Notes under the pieces: generated by a model
Seen by the model: the letters and a program-made list of their open reading frames with translations, nothing else
Database searches by the model: none
Told to the model about the DNA's origin: nothing
Program-made: the position numbers and the translations under genes
Shown: piece after piece, positions 1 through 11,356 of the stretch
Numbering within the stretch: the first letter of the stretch is position 1
How the letters are laid out: each line of letters opens with the position of its first letter
Assembly (NCBI RefSeq): GCF_033118175.1
Contig: NC_083712.1
Span: forward strand, 8,938,956 to 9,002,955
DNA length: 64,000 nt
DNA from: Dama dama
Taxonomy: Eukaryota > Chordata > Mammalia > Artiodactyla > Cervidae
Direction: 5' to 3'

Positions 1-337
1 TGAGTTCCTTCCTGTGGTCACAGTAAGGTCAAGTCTGCTGGGCCACGTGATCTGAGCCACAGGAGAGTCTGGACAGGCGGGGTCCGCTGGCCGAGCCGGC
101 AAGGCCCCCCGCACCACGTAGCTGAGAAAGCGCCCCGGACCGAGCCCCTGTGCTCACAGGTGACTTTTCTTCACCAACATTAGAATCTCATTGTCAGGGG
201 TCTCTGACCTTCTGTGGTCCCCTTCCCCAAATTCTCCACCTCCAGCCTTTCTAGGTGATCCTTCACTCACTAAGGATATTGGATATAGTAATTCTGTAAA
301 AACTTAGGGGAAAATTCAAATGTTTAGCGCTAGTAAG
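1..337. other. No gene seen
   Basis: Moderately GC-rich single-copy-looking sequence at the left edge. I see no exon with splice signals and no repeat that I can name. It may belong to the intergenic interval upstream of CLN8. Confidence 0.5.
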
Positions 338-338
338 A

Positions 339-527
339 GCTTCCCTGATAGCTCAGTTGGTAAGGAATCTGCCAGTGCAGGAGACCCTGGTTCAATTTCT
401 GGGACGGGAAGACCCACTGGAGAAGGGATAGGCTACCCACTCCAGTATTCTGGCCTGGAGAATGCCATGGACTGGATAGTCCATGGGGTCGCAAAGAGTT
501 GGATATGACTTGAGCGACTTTCACTTC
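339..527 (+). mobile_element. Bov-tA SINE
   Basis: tRNA-derived ruminant SINE in the + orientation. It shows the tRNA-like head (cttccctgatagctcag, then caggagaccctggttcaat, the B-box region). The Bov-tA body follows (cccactccagtattctggcc, then ccatggggtcgcaaagagtt). The element is diverged and ends near ttcacttca. It is non-coding. Confidence 0.9.
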
Positions 528-952
528 AGTGAGAGCTTGTTTTAACTGTACTCAAAGAAGAAAGCAGTTTTGTAAGATATTAAACCACAGAAAGTGGTTT
601 AACCTCCCGCAGCCCTCACCCCCACAGCAGTTTCCGCAGGAAATATTGTCAGGTCGTCTCCACTTGAAACGGGATGATGAGGCGTCCAGGGCTGAGGCAG
701 GGGCCTGGTGTTTGAGCTTAGCAGTTGCCTACACACACCAAAGCTACGCCCTCCATGATAGCCACGAAGAGACAGGACAGGCGCCTTCATTTGAATTAAG
801 TAGCCCAGGCCCAGCAAATCTGCTTTGCATATTTATGCATAATAAGGAGCTGCCCAGGGCCAGCAACTTGAGCAACAACACGTCGTGGTAGAGAGGGCTA
901 TAGGGGTATTTTTGGCTTCAGGCAGAAGGAGCTGGATTCACCAGATCATAAT

Positions 953-1163
953 GATACGAAGAGCTGACTCATTAGAAGAGACCCTGATGCTGGGAAAGAT
1001 TGAAGGCAGGAGGAGAGGGGACGACAGAGGATGAGATGGTTGAATGGCATCACTGACTCAATGGACATGAGTTTGAGCAAACTCTGGGAGTTGGTGAAGG
1101 ACAGGGAGGCCTGGCGTGCTACAGTCCTTGGGGTTCGACTGAGCAATGAACGACTGAGCAAGA
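953..1163 (+). mobile_element. BovB 3' end (5'-truncated)
   Basis: The sequence from gaagagctgactcattag through gatgctgggaaagattgaag and gatgagatggttgaatggca to the final gactgagcaa is the conserved 3' end of BovB, also shared by Bov-A SINEs. The coding remnant is too short and broken to matter. Flanks 528-952 and 1164-1513 hold no gene I can support. Confidence 0.85.
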
Positions 1164-1513
1164 AAGGTGAAGAGCATTGCAATGATAGTCCACCAGAGGG
1201 CAGTAGCCCCCACCCAGGGCTCAGCTGTAAGCATTGAGGTTAAACTGATAAACTTGAAGTTAAACAGGAAAAGCCAGGGTCATTTTTATATTGATCTTTG
1301 TTCAAGGATGTTGAACAAACAGGGATTGGTGAAACAGTGTTACACTTCAACATGTGAACAGTCTGAGACAAGCTGTCACAAAGTTACCCTCACTCTGGGA
1401 GCAGGAAATGAGATTTATATTCCGTAACCAGCAGTTGTCTGATCTAACAGGAGAAGCAAACCCCATGTTGGATTAGCAAGGACATCTGTAGCTTTGGGTT
1501 ACGTATTTCAGAT

Positions 1514-1591
1514 TTAATCCTTGTTTTTTTTTTTTTTTCTTTTTTTTTATTATTTTTTTTTTATTAGTTGGAGGCTATTAATCCTTGTTTT
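1514..1591 (-). mobile_element. Extremely truncated L1 insertion with target-site duplication
   Basis: A T-rich tract (1524-1563) followed by only about 15 bases of L1 3' end (attagttggaggcta) lies between two copies of ttaatccttgttt (1514-1526 and 1578-1590). The order poly(T), short 3'-end sequence, direct repeat is that of a minus-strand L1 copied by target-primed reverse transcription and truncated almost at once. Confidence 0.7.
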
Positions 1592-3430
1592 ATCTCGAAC
1601 TATTTTATGATTTCAAGTTCACATTTATGTTTCAAATGTCCTAATCATTCTACACACTACGGAAGAAAGGAAATAGAGAAAGAGGGAGTGATTTAGGCAC
1701 AAAATGAGAAAAGGAATAAGAACACCAGTCCTGCTGCACCATAGCCCACTGCTGGTGTCAGGGCAGGAGGTTAACAGGGACCTTTTCGCCTTCTAATGCA
1801 GTTGCTTTGTTCGTGTAAAAGAGGAAAAATCAAAACTCGTGAGGAATTGTGCTGGGCCTTTAAGTAAGGGAGGTGACAAAGCTGCATGTGCCCCCCCTTG
1901 CTGGTGCTCAGCTCACCCCCACAGCTGGTCCTGAAGCCTTGCCCCCCAAAACGTCCTCCTCCACCATCTAAGAGCCTGCACACACATACGCGCGCGCGCA
2001 CACACACTTCCCCACCCCACACCCCCTCCCCCAGGGCTCTGACAGTGCAACCAGGACTGAATTGTTACGACTGACTTGCTACCACAGCTTAAGAATGTTC
2101 ATCTCCGAACATTCATCTCACATTTCTCTAGTCAGTTTGAAGCAAGTGTACAAAGTAATGTCCAATTCACCATTGTAAACACAAAACATATGCACCATTC
2201 ACTGTCTGATTTAGAGGCGGCTTACCAAAAACAAAAACCCCAAACCCAGCCCCTGACTGGATTCAAAGGATTTGTCCAACCCACAGGCCAGCCAAGAGTT
2301 AAAGAAAATACAGTCAGATCCTCAAATCGTCTCTGCAGTGTCTTTAGGTGCAATAATCAGCACCCGGTTAAAACCTGCTGGCAGAGATAATAACAGGAGA
2401 AGTTACCAAAACCCAGGAGATAAGAACAGACACTAAAAACAGTTCCATGGGAATTCCAGAAGTCAGAGTTAGGAGATATGTTCCCTAAAAATACACGTGA
2501 TTCTGTGTTCAGAGCAGATGGAGTCTCACTAGAGAAGTGAAAATCATCTATGTGGAACTAGAAATTCTAGAAAGAAAACATGTCATGACCCAAACTGAGA
2601 CCTCAAAGCAGATCATACATCACAGAGGAGAGGAATTTATAGAAAGGGAGACACGGGAGAAAAGAGGATGTGGGGCAGAGAGGAGAGCAGATTGAACACT
2701 CCCAGAACTGGGGTCCCTCGAGAAGAGAGAGAAACGACTCCGCAGAAGCCAACCGAAGACGTGAAGCTTCGGGAAGCGCCTAGGGCGCTGAGCCGGTGAA
2801 TGGGGAAGAGCCACGGGTGGGGCCGCAGGCAGCCTGCAGGACGCCGGGCACAGAGGGGTGGGTGCAAACAAAGAAGGCGGGACCAGAAGGTACTGGGGGC
2901 GCAGGAGGGGCCCGCTAACGTGCTTCCTGTCCCCCCAACCCCGGGCCGGCTCTTCACGGGGAGCTGGGGGTGCCCCTGCTGGGGGTGAGCCCATCAGCCC
3001 CCAGCAGGCCTGCACGCCCCTGGGCGGGGGGGCTCTTTCCAAATATTGGCGTTTCCTTGCCTCCCTCCCTCTTGCTCCCGGTACCCCCCCACCCCCCACC
3101 CCCCAAAGCGGTCTTGCTGGCGCTTCCCTCTGGGGTGCGGAGCTGGTGCACCCAGCAGTTTTATCACAAATCAAAATTACGTTAAGGTTCCGTGTTTGCC
3201 AGGGGCTGGGGTTGAGAGGAAGTGAGTGTTTCAAGGGGCGAGAGGGTCCGTTTGGGAAGATGGAAAGTTCTGGGGATGAGGGTGGTGATGGATGGCACGT
3301 GGGAGGGGCGCACCATGGGAGAAGGTGCAGAGATGGGATGGGGTGTGCGGGGCTTTGTGAGGAGCCCAGGCCGCAGGGAGGCAGGACAGTGAGCAATCAG
3401 ATGCCCGTTCTGATAGCCCGTGCAGGGTGA
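1592..3430. other. No gene seen; microsatellite and GC-rich block
   Basis: The interval holds a short CA/CG microsatellite (about 1978-2010). 2640-3180 is GC-rich with homopolymer C and G runs. Open frames on both strands over 2620-3430 overlap each other and have proline/arginine/glycine-rich composition without recognisable domains, so I do not call a gene. Confidence 0.5.
1978..2010. repeat. CA/CG microsatellite
   Basis: Alternating purine-pyrimidine tract: cacacacatacg, then cgcgcgcgc, then acacacac. Such alternation can adopt Z-DNA; that is general knowledge, not shown here. Confidence 0.9.
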
Positions 3431-3433
3431 CCT

Positions 3434-4040
3434 GTGAGTGCAAAGGCTGTCTCTAAAGCATCAGGAGAAAACATCTCTGGGAAAGCCAAAGGTCTTCACT
3501 GCCTCCAGCCTGTCACAGTAGCCTGGATGAAGCGCGGGTTCTCGAGGTGGTTCAAGGGTGGGTGGGAAAGGATGTCCAGATGCAGGGCCCTGCGGAAAGG
3601 AGTGAGTTTACTCAGAACAGAGAGCAGAGATAGTGTGGCCGCTGCAGGCACAGCAGGCCAGGGGGAGGCCACACATTCCTGGGTTAGTAGCCGATTTCTG
3701 TAGCCTCAAGACAAAGAAGATTCCTGCTTAAGGGTGGCGTTTCTTTCATTTGTATTGAGCTGTTCCTGCTTTTCTTATTGTTCACATGCTGATCCCCTGC
3801 TTAGCATAAGAGATTGCGGATGTGGGAATGGCTGCCTCTCACTTCCCCCCAGCTCCTTGGTGCTTACTGGGGAGAAAGTAGCTGATGGCTTCCAAGTAGC
3901 TGGCTTTCTTTCATCTGGGCTCAGAAATTTGCATTTGGAAGAGGCATGTTTACTGGTAGAGCAGAGAGCAGAAAATATTTCATTTCACATTCCCTCCCCA
4001 AGGTCGGAAATTCGACCACATTGAGAGACATTTCATGACT
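3434..4040 (-). mobile_element. LTR remnant, family A copy 1
   Basis: The core (about 3590-3740: gagtgagtttactcagaaca, then agcctcaagacaaagaa) is shared with copies near 13,330-13,850 and 31,360-31,740. In the clearest copy (31,440) the equivalent segment reads gagtttattaag, an AATAAA on the minus strand, so the LTR most likely points leftwards. Edges are approximate and I cannot name the family. Confidence 0.5.
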
Positions 4041-4139
4041 GCTGTTTGTTTTTGTCCCAGGGCGCTGGGAGACTCCTTCCAAATCAGGTGAAAGTTCTGC
4101 ATTGATACGTCACTCTAGGTGTTAATTTCCAGCCATTAG

Positions 4140-5800
4140 GCCCATTGGTAGAGAATAAAAGATTCTATGGATCCTCTTTCTTCTAACCTAATAGGGTCCA
4201 AGAGATATTTCCCTTGTTGACTCTTCCCATACTTAGAATCACACTATTACAATTATTCCACATTATAAATATGATCTGGTTTTTCAAGATGTTTAACCTT
4301 ATAAAATAAACAGATTACAACAGCTAATATGTTGTTAAAATTACAAGTAGGATTTTAAGTCATGAGCTTCCATAACGAAACCATCTTCCTAAAAGATCAC
4401 CAAGGCTAGGAAGTGATTCATCAGGCAGCAATCTGAGTTTTCATGTAACACATCATTAAATGTATTACATCAGAGGCTTCATCTGGTATGTAAGCACCAC
4501 ATTCAATTTGAATTATAGCACAGTTGCCTCCCTGAGATGCTGTAAGAACATCAAGGGCCATACGATTTTGTAATACAGCTTTTCCCATCATAGATACCTC
4601 AGAATTTAGTAGGCTAGTAGCCTAGTTGCTGTCATTTAATGTCTTTTGAGTGAATTTTATTAAGTCTTCAATGTAAGAAATAACTTTTTCCAATCCTACT
4701 GAAGGCACAAAAATAGCTGCTAAGTGATCATACCAGTGAAATACAGATCTCTTGGTCCATCAGGCTCATATTGATGGTAAATTTACTGGAGTCACATCAG
4801 AGTTTGTACATAAGTGGCCTTGAGCCCAAGGGAATCCTAAAGTACACCTTCCTGGCCAGCCTGGTGGTCATAGATTGGCCCCACAAAGCCATTGAGTCCC
4901 TTTAGGTGCCAGCCAGTATATTTCTGGACATCTGACCCAATCTGTTCCATACCAATCACCGTCTTTAAGAGAAATGGTAAATTGATAGTTTTCATAAGGC
5001 ACCTAGCCTAATATTCTAGTGTTATTAGGTTGATTATCTTTGGTATGGTTTAATTGTTCCCAGCATAGGGGGGCCTCTAAGCTTAGATGACCATAGCCTG
5101 GTGTTAAGCCAGATAAATACATTCCAGAACTGAGGAAGTGTCCCTCCTAATAGTCTAGAGTTTACTTTTTTTGACTGCAATTTAGCTTTTGTTCTGACTG
5201 AGCTAGAGTAACCTTAAGGGGAAGTTCATATTTATGGCCAGGGTTAGAATAAGTATGTTTGATTGGCCAAGTGAGTGGGTCCCATCTAGTGAAGTCAGTA
5301 CCAGCCCAGACAGAACGATAATTTCTTTCTTCCAAAATAAACTTTATAAGAGCCATCCAATCAGAGCTTTGGAGGAGAGAAACCTATCAAGGTAAACCAG
5401 AAGTACTGAATAAAGGTAACTGACCCAACAATTTGATTGATTTCTAAAATTTGCATAAGATCATGCCCATGATAGAAAAACATTTGATTCATGTGCAAGA
5501 GTCCAAAAAACTAAGCAGAAAACTTATGAACAATCATACAGGTCAGGTGCAGGGTCACTTGGGTCAGCTGTCTACTTCTGATGTCATCTTCTCATCCTAG
5601 TGATGGTGTGTCCTTATTATCAGAGTGTTGTTCTAAGGTGGGTTTGAGGTTAGCAGTACTCTCTATAGACCAGTATGGTGCAGGAGCCCTTTTTAGGTGG
5701 GAAATATCAATCCAAGAGTCAATTCCCTTCAGTTTGGCTGCACATGAGATAGTTAAAAGAAACTAATAAGGGCCCTTTCATCTAGGTTGGAGGGAGTCCT
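4140..5800 (-). pseudogene. Endogenous retrovirus env remnant (class I-like), copy 1
   Basis: Read on the minus strand, this segment gives broken env frames. Near 4480-4570 it encodes a stretch resembling the end of the immunosuppressive region and the cysteine motif of the transmembrane subunit, with one of the expected paired cysteines missing. A 64-codon open piece lies at 5162-5356. Stops and frameshifts interrupt the rest. The same segment is present, also minus strand, at about 58,980-59,700 and in part near 24,800-25,400. The integrase remnant lies directly upstream in retroviral order. It is an old, non-functional copy. Confidence 0.65.
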
Positions 5801-5904
5801 TTGAATGATATCTTTTTTAATATACATAATCTCCTGGTTGTAGGTCATGGGGCATCTGATCTTCATTTGAGGATAGATTACTATAAGTTTCAGAAACAAA
5901 TTCA

Positions 5905-6350
5905 GAATGATTTGTCAATACTTTGGCTAAGCCCTTTCAAAAATATCTCCCTTAAGTAATATAGGATCATGTTCATCCAGTCTCCTTGGTCTCCCTGTAA
6001 TAATCTCAAAGGGAAACAAATGATGTTTGCCAAAAGGCATGGCTCTGAGGTTGAAGAGAACCAGTGAAATGGCCTTAGGCCAAGGGAAGGGATAAGCATC
6101 CATCATTTTAGCCAGCTGAGTTTTAATTGTTCCATTTGTCCTTTCCACTAACCCAGAAGACTGGAGGTGATGGAATGGAATGGAACAATGGAAATGTTGC
6201 ATAATTGACCAAATTTTGCACATTTCCTTAAGTTTGTCCAGAAAAATGGGTCCCTCTGTCACTGTGCAGTTCAGAGGGGATTCCCCAGATGGGAATCACT
6301 CTTTCTAAAAGCAGCTTCCCTACTGATTGTGACTTGGCCCTTCTGCATGG
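5905..6350 (-). pseudogene. Endogenous retrovirus integrase remnant (pol 3' end)
   Basis: A 111-codon minus-strand open piece (5927-6262) matches the C-terminal half of retroviral integrase. It includes the segment SSGLVERTN with the conserved glutamate (codon near 6143-6145). The upstream catalytic aspartate sits in SDRGTHF (codon at 6258-6260) but in another frame, so a frameshift lies between them near 6230. Env follows downstream on the same strand as in a provirus. I infer a class I (gammaretrovirus-like) element from the style of the sequence. Inactive. Confidence 0.75.
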
Positions 6351-6359
6351 TTGACGATT

Positions 6360-7490
6360 TGAGTACAACGTAGTTAAGAAACTTGGAATATTAAAATTAA
6401 ATAGAGCTCTTTATAAGTCCAATTCTAATAATATCTTTTAGAAGTAGAGATATCATATGTGTATAATGTGTACACAGACAAAAGCAAATGAGATCTCATG
6501 GCTTTAGCTATGAACCAGGTGTTACAATATTAATATAAACTTACTAGTTAACAAACAGTTGGAAGACCTTGAAGTTGCTTGTTCAGATGATTAAGGCTTA
6601 TTATCTATAAGGTTTGGCTGAGGGAACATTCTCAGCAGTTTTGATTTAAAACTGCCATTTTTTTCCTTGGTTTCCCAGGACTTGTCTGCTTAACTGGGCT
6701 TAGTCTCAGCTCCTAGAGGCCTGTATTCATATTCTGGTTTACAAACTTGCAAGACAAAGACAGTTGCTTAGTTTTTCAAAGAACAGTTCTGTCACCTGAA
6801 GTTACTAAAATCAGTGGCAAGATTTTTAATAAAACTGAAATTTAATTTACAAAGTTCTGTTGTATAACTTTCGAGTTTTAATTTATCATGTCTTCAAAGG
6901 TTTGTATAAGGCATTTAGCAAAGACTTTTCTGAGTTTATAAATTAAACCAAAGCAAAAACACTATTTTTAAAAAATTAACCCTTGCCTATTAATTCCCAG
7001 TTTACTTATTTTATATAACTCAGGTAACTGTTGGTATCCTCAGCACATTTAGTTAATATTTCCTTAGTGGCAATCTATATGCCTTGTCTTTCCCATAATA
7101 TAATTAAATAAGAGCTGTAACCACCTTATATAAAGCCCATTTAAATATACCAATTTATATACATTTATCTAAATTGCACCAACTTCTATACCTTTGACTT
7201 TAGTTTTCATAAGAATCCAATCAACAAGCTTTGATCTTCGGAGAGAGTTTAGAAGTTTTTGTTGTTGTTGTTCCTTGTCTATTTTACCTACTTCTGTGTA
7301 TAAGGCTCTTCTATCCCCAGGCAGGTAAAGCCCAGGAAGTCAGGCCCTTTGGCCTGACTGTCCCAAAATAATTGGTCAGGTATCTCAATGTAAATTTTTC
7401 TGGCCCCTTAAATAACTTAAAACTGGGGTATATAGAACAGGCTTGTTTAGCTTTTGATGTTAGAGACCAGTAGGGGGTTCCTCACGGCTC
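6360..7490 (-). repeat. AT-rich internal repeat, undisrupted copy
   Basis: AT-rich, non-coding sequence homologous to 28,560-28,840 plus 29,552-29,900. Shared blocks include cttgttcagatga, ggcttattat, aaggtttggctgaggga and tcttcaaaggtt. The second copy is split by a solo LTR, while this one is continuous at ggtttggctg (6611-6620). 7180-7350 also resembles 12,830-12,990. It lies next to retroviral integrase and probably belongs to the same element family, but no coding match is visible. Confidence 0.6.
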
Positions 7491-7498
7491 ATTAACTC

Positions 7499-7714
7499 TG
7501 TTGTTGTTGTTCAACCCCTCAGTCCAAACGGACTCCTTGTGACCTCAGGGACTGCAGCACATCAGGCTTCCCTGTCCTTCACCATCTCCCAGAGTTTGCT
7601 CAAACTCATGTCCGTTGAGTCGTTGATGCCATCCAACCATCTTGTCCTCTGCCCCTCACCCCCTTCTCCTCCTGCCTTCAGTCTTTCCCAGCATCAGGGT
7701 CTTTTCCAGGGAGT
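7499..7714 (-). mobile_element. BovB 3' end
   Basis: Antisense BovB 3' terminus, from gttgttgttcaacccctcag through ccatccaaccatcttgtcct to agcatcagggtcttttccag. 5'-truncated, about 215 bp, abutting LTR family B on its right. Confidence 0.85.
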
Positions 7715-8450
7715 CTGATTTGGGATGCAGTAAGCAGCAGGGAGCCATAGCTGGAAGCAAGGTCTTAGTTTCCCCGACCGCAAGTCCTAACCACTGGACC
7801 ACAGGAGCCAGCAGTTAGGGTTAAGGTCCCTAGTCTTGCCTGCCCAGTCCAGAGGCAGAAGGTAAAGCGGAAAGAAAGAAGTTTACTGAAAACAAAACTA
7901 CATTCAGAAAGGCACGCTGGTGAGCTCAGAGAAAGTCTCACCTTTGGGAAATTTAAATCCTTCACGAGGGGGACGGTTTCCAGGTCTTTGTCTTCCCTCA
8001 GGCCAATAATCTTGCTTTGTCTGCTCCTCTCCACACCCCCACCCCACCAGTTTGTCTCAGGACCTTCCCCAGGGTGGAGCTCCAAGCAAGGCTTCTGGAA
8101 GGAGCAAGACTCCCCATGGCCTGGCACTATCCTCTGACTTTTGACTCCAGCAAGCCTTTTTGTGCTTGTATAGTGTCTCCCTTATCCTAAAAAGGGGGAA
8201 ACGGTGTTCCCTTAATCTTTTACTCAGACAGGGTTTTGCGTCTCTTTGTCCTTACCATGATTTCCTTGAGATGTTTGCAAGACTGCCTATTTACCCTGAT
8301 TCTACTGTTTCTTCCATTTTGGAGAACAAACAGGAGGCTGTAAATTCCTCAACTGGACCGCACCTATCTCTTGCCTCAGGAAATGCAAAGAGGAGGTTGG
8401 CTGATTGCAAATGTCCAACCTAGAGCCACTATCTACCAAGTCAGCTCCTG
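7715..8450 (-). mobile_element. LTR remnant, family B copy 1
   Basis: Nearly complete copy of an LTR-like repeat whose second copy lies at about 18,636-20,060, broken up by three later insertions. A fragment is at 15,579-15,690. Anchor blocks are aaccactggaccacagg and ggtctttgtcttccctcagg (7983-8002 and 19,335-19,354). In copy 2 the segment corresponding to 7880-7900 reads gtttattgaaaag, an AATAAA on the minus strand, which suggests minus orientation. No name assigned. Confidence 0.55.
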
Positions 8451-8452
8451 GG

Positions 8453-9523
8453 GTCAGGTGGCCAAAGTATTAGAGCTTCAGCTTCAGCATCAGTCATTCC
8501 AATGAGTATTCAGGGTTGATTTCCTTAGGATTGACTGGTTTGATCTCCTTGCAGTCCAGGGGACTCTTGAGAGGCTTCTTCAACAACGAGGTTTGAAAGC
8601 ATCGATTCTTCGGTGCTCAGCTTTCTTTATGGTCCAACTTTCATAGCCAAACATGACTAGTGGAAAAACCAGAGCTTTGACAAGATGGACCTTTGTGGGC
8701 AGTGATGTCTCTGCTTTCTTAATATCATAGCTTTTCTTCCAAGGAGCAAGCCTCTTTAATTTCATGGTTGCGGTCACAATCCGCAGTATTTTGGAGCCCA
8801 AGAAAATAAAGTCTGTCACTGTTTCCGATGTTTCCCCATCTATTTGCCATGAAGTGATTAGACCAGATGCCATGACCTTAGTTTTTTTAATTTTGAGATT
8901 TAAGGCAGCTTTTTCACTCTCCTCTTTCACCTTCTTCAAGAGGCTCTTTAATTCCTCTTCGATTTCTGCCATTAGGGTGGTATCATCTGCATATCTGAGG
9001 TTATTGATATTTCTCCTGGCAGTCTTGATTCCAGCTGGAGCTTCATCTATCCTGGCCTTTCGCATGATGTACTCTGCATATAAGTTGAATACGCAGGGTG
9101 ACAATATACAGCCTTGACATACTCCTTTCCCAATTGTGAACCAGTCTGTTGTTTCATGTCCAGTTCTAACTGTGGCTTCTTGACCTGCATACAGGTTTCT
9201 CAGGAGACAGGTAAGGTGGTTTGGTATTCTCCTTAAGAATTTTCCACACTTTGTTGTGATCCATACAGTCAAAGGCTTTAGCATAGTCAATGAAGCAGAA
9301 GTAGATGTTTTTCTGGACTTCCCTTGCTTTATCTAAGATCCAGCAGATGTTGACAGTTTGATCTCTGGTTCCCTCTGCCTTTTCTAGATCCAGCTTGAAC
9401 ATCTGAAAGTTCTCAGTTCATGTTCTGTTAAAGCCTAGCTCCCAGGATTTTGAGCATTACCTTTCTATTGTATGTGAAATGAGTGCAATTGTGCAGTAGT
9501 TTGAACTTTCTTTGGCTTTGCTC
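8453..9523 (-). mobile_element. BovB LINE with reverse transcriptase frame
   Basis: 5'-truncated BovB, antisense. An open frame of 236 codons (8580-9290) covers the reverse transcriptase fingers/palm and the conserved BovB C-terminus. It includes the catalytic YADD box (NNLRYADDTT) and the ESWTIKKAEHRR segment. The frame lacks the endonuclease and starts inside RT, so it is not a functional ORF2. The element continues past a nested SINE to about 9778. Confidence 0.92.
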
Positions 9524-9754
9524 TTCTTTGGGATTGGGCTTCCCTGATGGCTCAAATGGTAGAGAATCTGCCTGCAATGCAGGAGACCTGGGTTCAGTCC
9601 CTGAGTCAGGAAGATCCCCTGGAGAAGGACAGGGCAACCCACTCCAGTATTCTTGGCTGGAGAATTCCATGGACAGAGGAGCCCGGCAGGCTACAGTCCA
9701 TTGGGTTGCAAAGAGTTGGGCACAACTGAGTGACTAACACTTTCTTTGGGATTG
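9524..9754 (+). mobile_element. Bov-tA SINE nested in BovB, with TSD
   Basis: The SINE body occupies 9537-9741, from gcttccctgatggctcaaat to gagtgactaacac. It is bracketed by direct repeats ttctttgggattg at 9524-9536 and 9742-9754. The repeats are BovB sequence, proving insertion into the older LINE. Confidence 0.95.
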
Positions 9755-9778
9755 AAATGAAAACTGACCTTTTCCAAT
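9755..9778 (-). mobile_element. BovB continuation after nested SINE
   Basis: The short stretch aaatgaaaactgaccttttcca resumes the BovB sequence interrupted at 9536, then homology stops near 9778. Confidence 0.8.
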
Positions 9779-10540
9779 AGCGAAGTAGTATCATATCTTG
9801 TCTATTTACCCATTCTAAATAGCCATACAAAGAATTATTTATTCACTTTAGGTAAGTCCTTTTAAAAAAATTTTTTTTTACCTCATTGGTATAATAGCTA
9901 GACTTTTTCCCCCCAAGTTTTTTGTTGATATTCTTTTTTGTTGTTGTTGTTGATATTCTTAATTGCTTTTATTAGCATCTGTAAGGCCCATTGAGGGGAA
10001 GGCCACAATGAAGCTTGCTCAACCAATTTTTCTCATTCAGGAAAAAATTCTTAGATTAATTTGACTTTTGTTTTATACTTTTAACTATAACTGTATTACA
10101 CTTTTGTTTTAACATCAAAACTGTTGTTTACAATGAGAGTGCTCTAAATTTAATAATTTGTTAGTTTCTCTAATTTTCAAAGAATCCATCATTTGGCCAC
10201 CAATAAACTATAGCTCCTCAGAGATGCAAATGATTAAGAAGGCAAAAACATCTCTCATAGGCCTTACACAAACACACACACACACAGACACACCAGAACA
10301 AAGTAGGAAGGTCAGACAGAACATTTACAACCCAAAGACAGAGAGACCTGAACTTCCCCCTAGAAGCCCTAGTTTAAGGTTTTACCACGCTGGCTGTTTA
10401 ATTTTGAGGATTTAAAGAGCCCCTCAATAGTTAGGGTACGATTTAATTTCTCCAATTAACTAGGTACTTGCAAGTATGAGTTCCGTTCCTTAACCCATAG
10501 ACCCCAACTAGTTGGAGTCACAGAGCTCTCACTCTGTTTT
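9779..10540. repeat. AT-rich repeat, no gene
   Basis: Non-coding AT-rich DNA. 10,130-10,400 matches 14,380-14,570 (shared blocks: agtttctctaattt, catttggccacca, agaacatttac). A (CA)n tract sits at 10,267-10,291. Probably non-coding or decayed interior of the retroviral element family seen around it. Confidence 0.5.
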
Positions 10541-11356
10541 AGGTGGCCCCAGGGTGACTTTTGTGGTTATTCCTACAAGACCTGTTGGGAGGAGTGGTTT
10601 TTCTCTCTGTATCATCATTATCTTGATGTAAATCTGTTGTAATCTGGAGGAGACAAAACTTAACAGATATTAAAAAAAAAAAAAAAACAGAGGCCATGGA
10701 TCAGTGAAAGAGTTATTGTAACTAGGGATCAAGGAAGGAGTAAGAACCAAGCTACATTTGATGACGATTTTGATTGTGGTTCAAATAGGGTCAGCACTTG
10801 GGTCATCCTGTCCAAAGGAATGGAGCCATTTGGACTCAGAAATAGTTGGAGGAAAGACAACCGGAACATTAATAGACAAAATAGAAAAAAATTAAGCCTG
10901 AAGCCTAATTTAGATTTAACACTTCAAAGAGACTTATAGCCAGGTAGCCAGTTGTCTAGGTTTATCTAAGTAGGTCTTAACTTTTAATGTGGCTATTCAT
11001 CATTACACATGTGGTTTTTTTCCTTGGCAGTATATGATCCAGAGCAATTTCATTGTCTAAACATATAACTCTGGAGAAGGAAATGGAACCCCACTCCAGT
11101 TTTCATGCCTGGAGAATCCCATGGACAGCGGAGCTGGCGGGCCACAGTCCATGGGGCCAGAAGAGCCAGACACGCCTGAGTGACTAAGCACAAACATGTA
11201 ACAGTTATAAGAAGAGACCTTTAAAAAGTAAGGTTTAATCACCTGCTCCTAGCAGACTTTGTTTTTAGAATGGCTGATGGCATCCTAAGTCTGACACAGC
11301 TCAGAAAACTCGAGTTCTTAACAATTCAAGGACTTGTCTGCAAGCATACCATGGTA
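10540..11356. repeat. Paralogous repeat segment, left copy, first part
   Basis: Colinear with 23,040-24,600. Shared blocks are gggtcatcctgtccaaagga (10,800 and 23,299) and atggctgatggcatcctaag (11,270 and 24,492). The copies differ by independent insertions: this one has a SINE at 11,070, the other has BovB at 23,513 and a poly(T) tract at 24,541. It looks like interior sequence of one repeat family rather than a host gene. Confidence 0.7.
11059..11202 (+). mobile_element. Bov-tA SINE (5'-truncated) with TSD
   Basis: 11,070-11,191 begins inside the SINE (tctggagaaggaaatggaac) and runs to tgactaagcac. It is flanked by aaacatataac (11,059-11,069) and aaacatgtaac (11,192-11,202), imperfect target-site duplicates. 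The paralogous copy near 24,410 lacks the SINE. Confidence 0.85.

Noticed and set aside
339..420. tRNA genes suggested by A/B-box-like sequence at SINE heads here and elsewhere
   Set aside because: All sit at the heads of Bov-tA or CHR SINEs with degenerate tRNA folds; they are SINE promoters, not tRNA genes.
2620..3430. Minus frame of 258 codons and plus frame of 190 codons
   Set aside because: Opposite-strand shadows in GC-rich DNA with proline-rich composition; no domain, no exon signals.
8580..9290. 236-codon reverse transcriptase frame as a possible host gene
   Set aside because: It is a 5'-truncated BovB ORF2 lacking the endonuclease; many similar copies are in the window.
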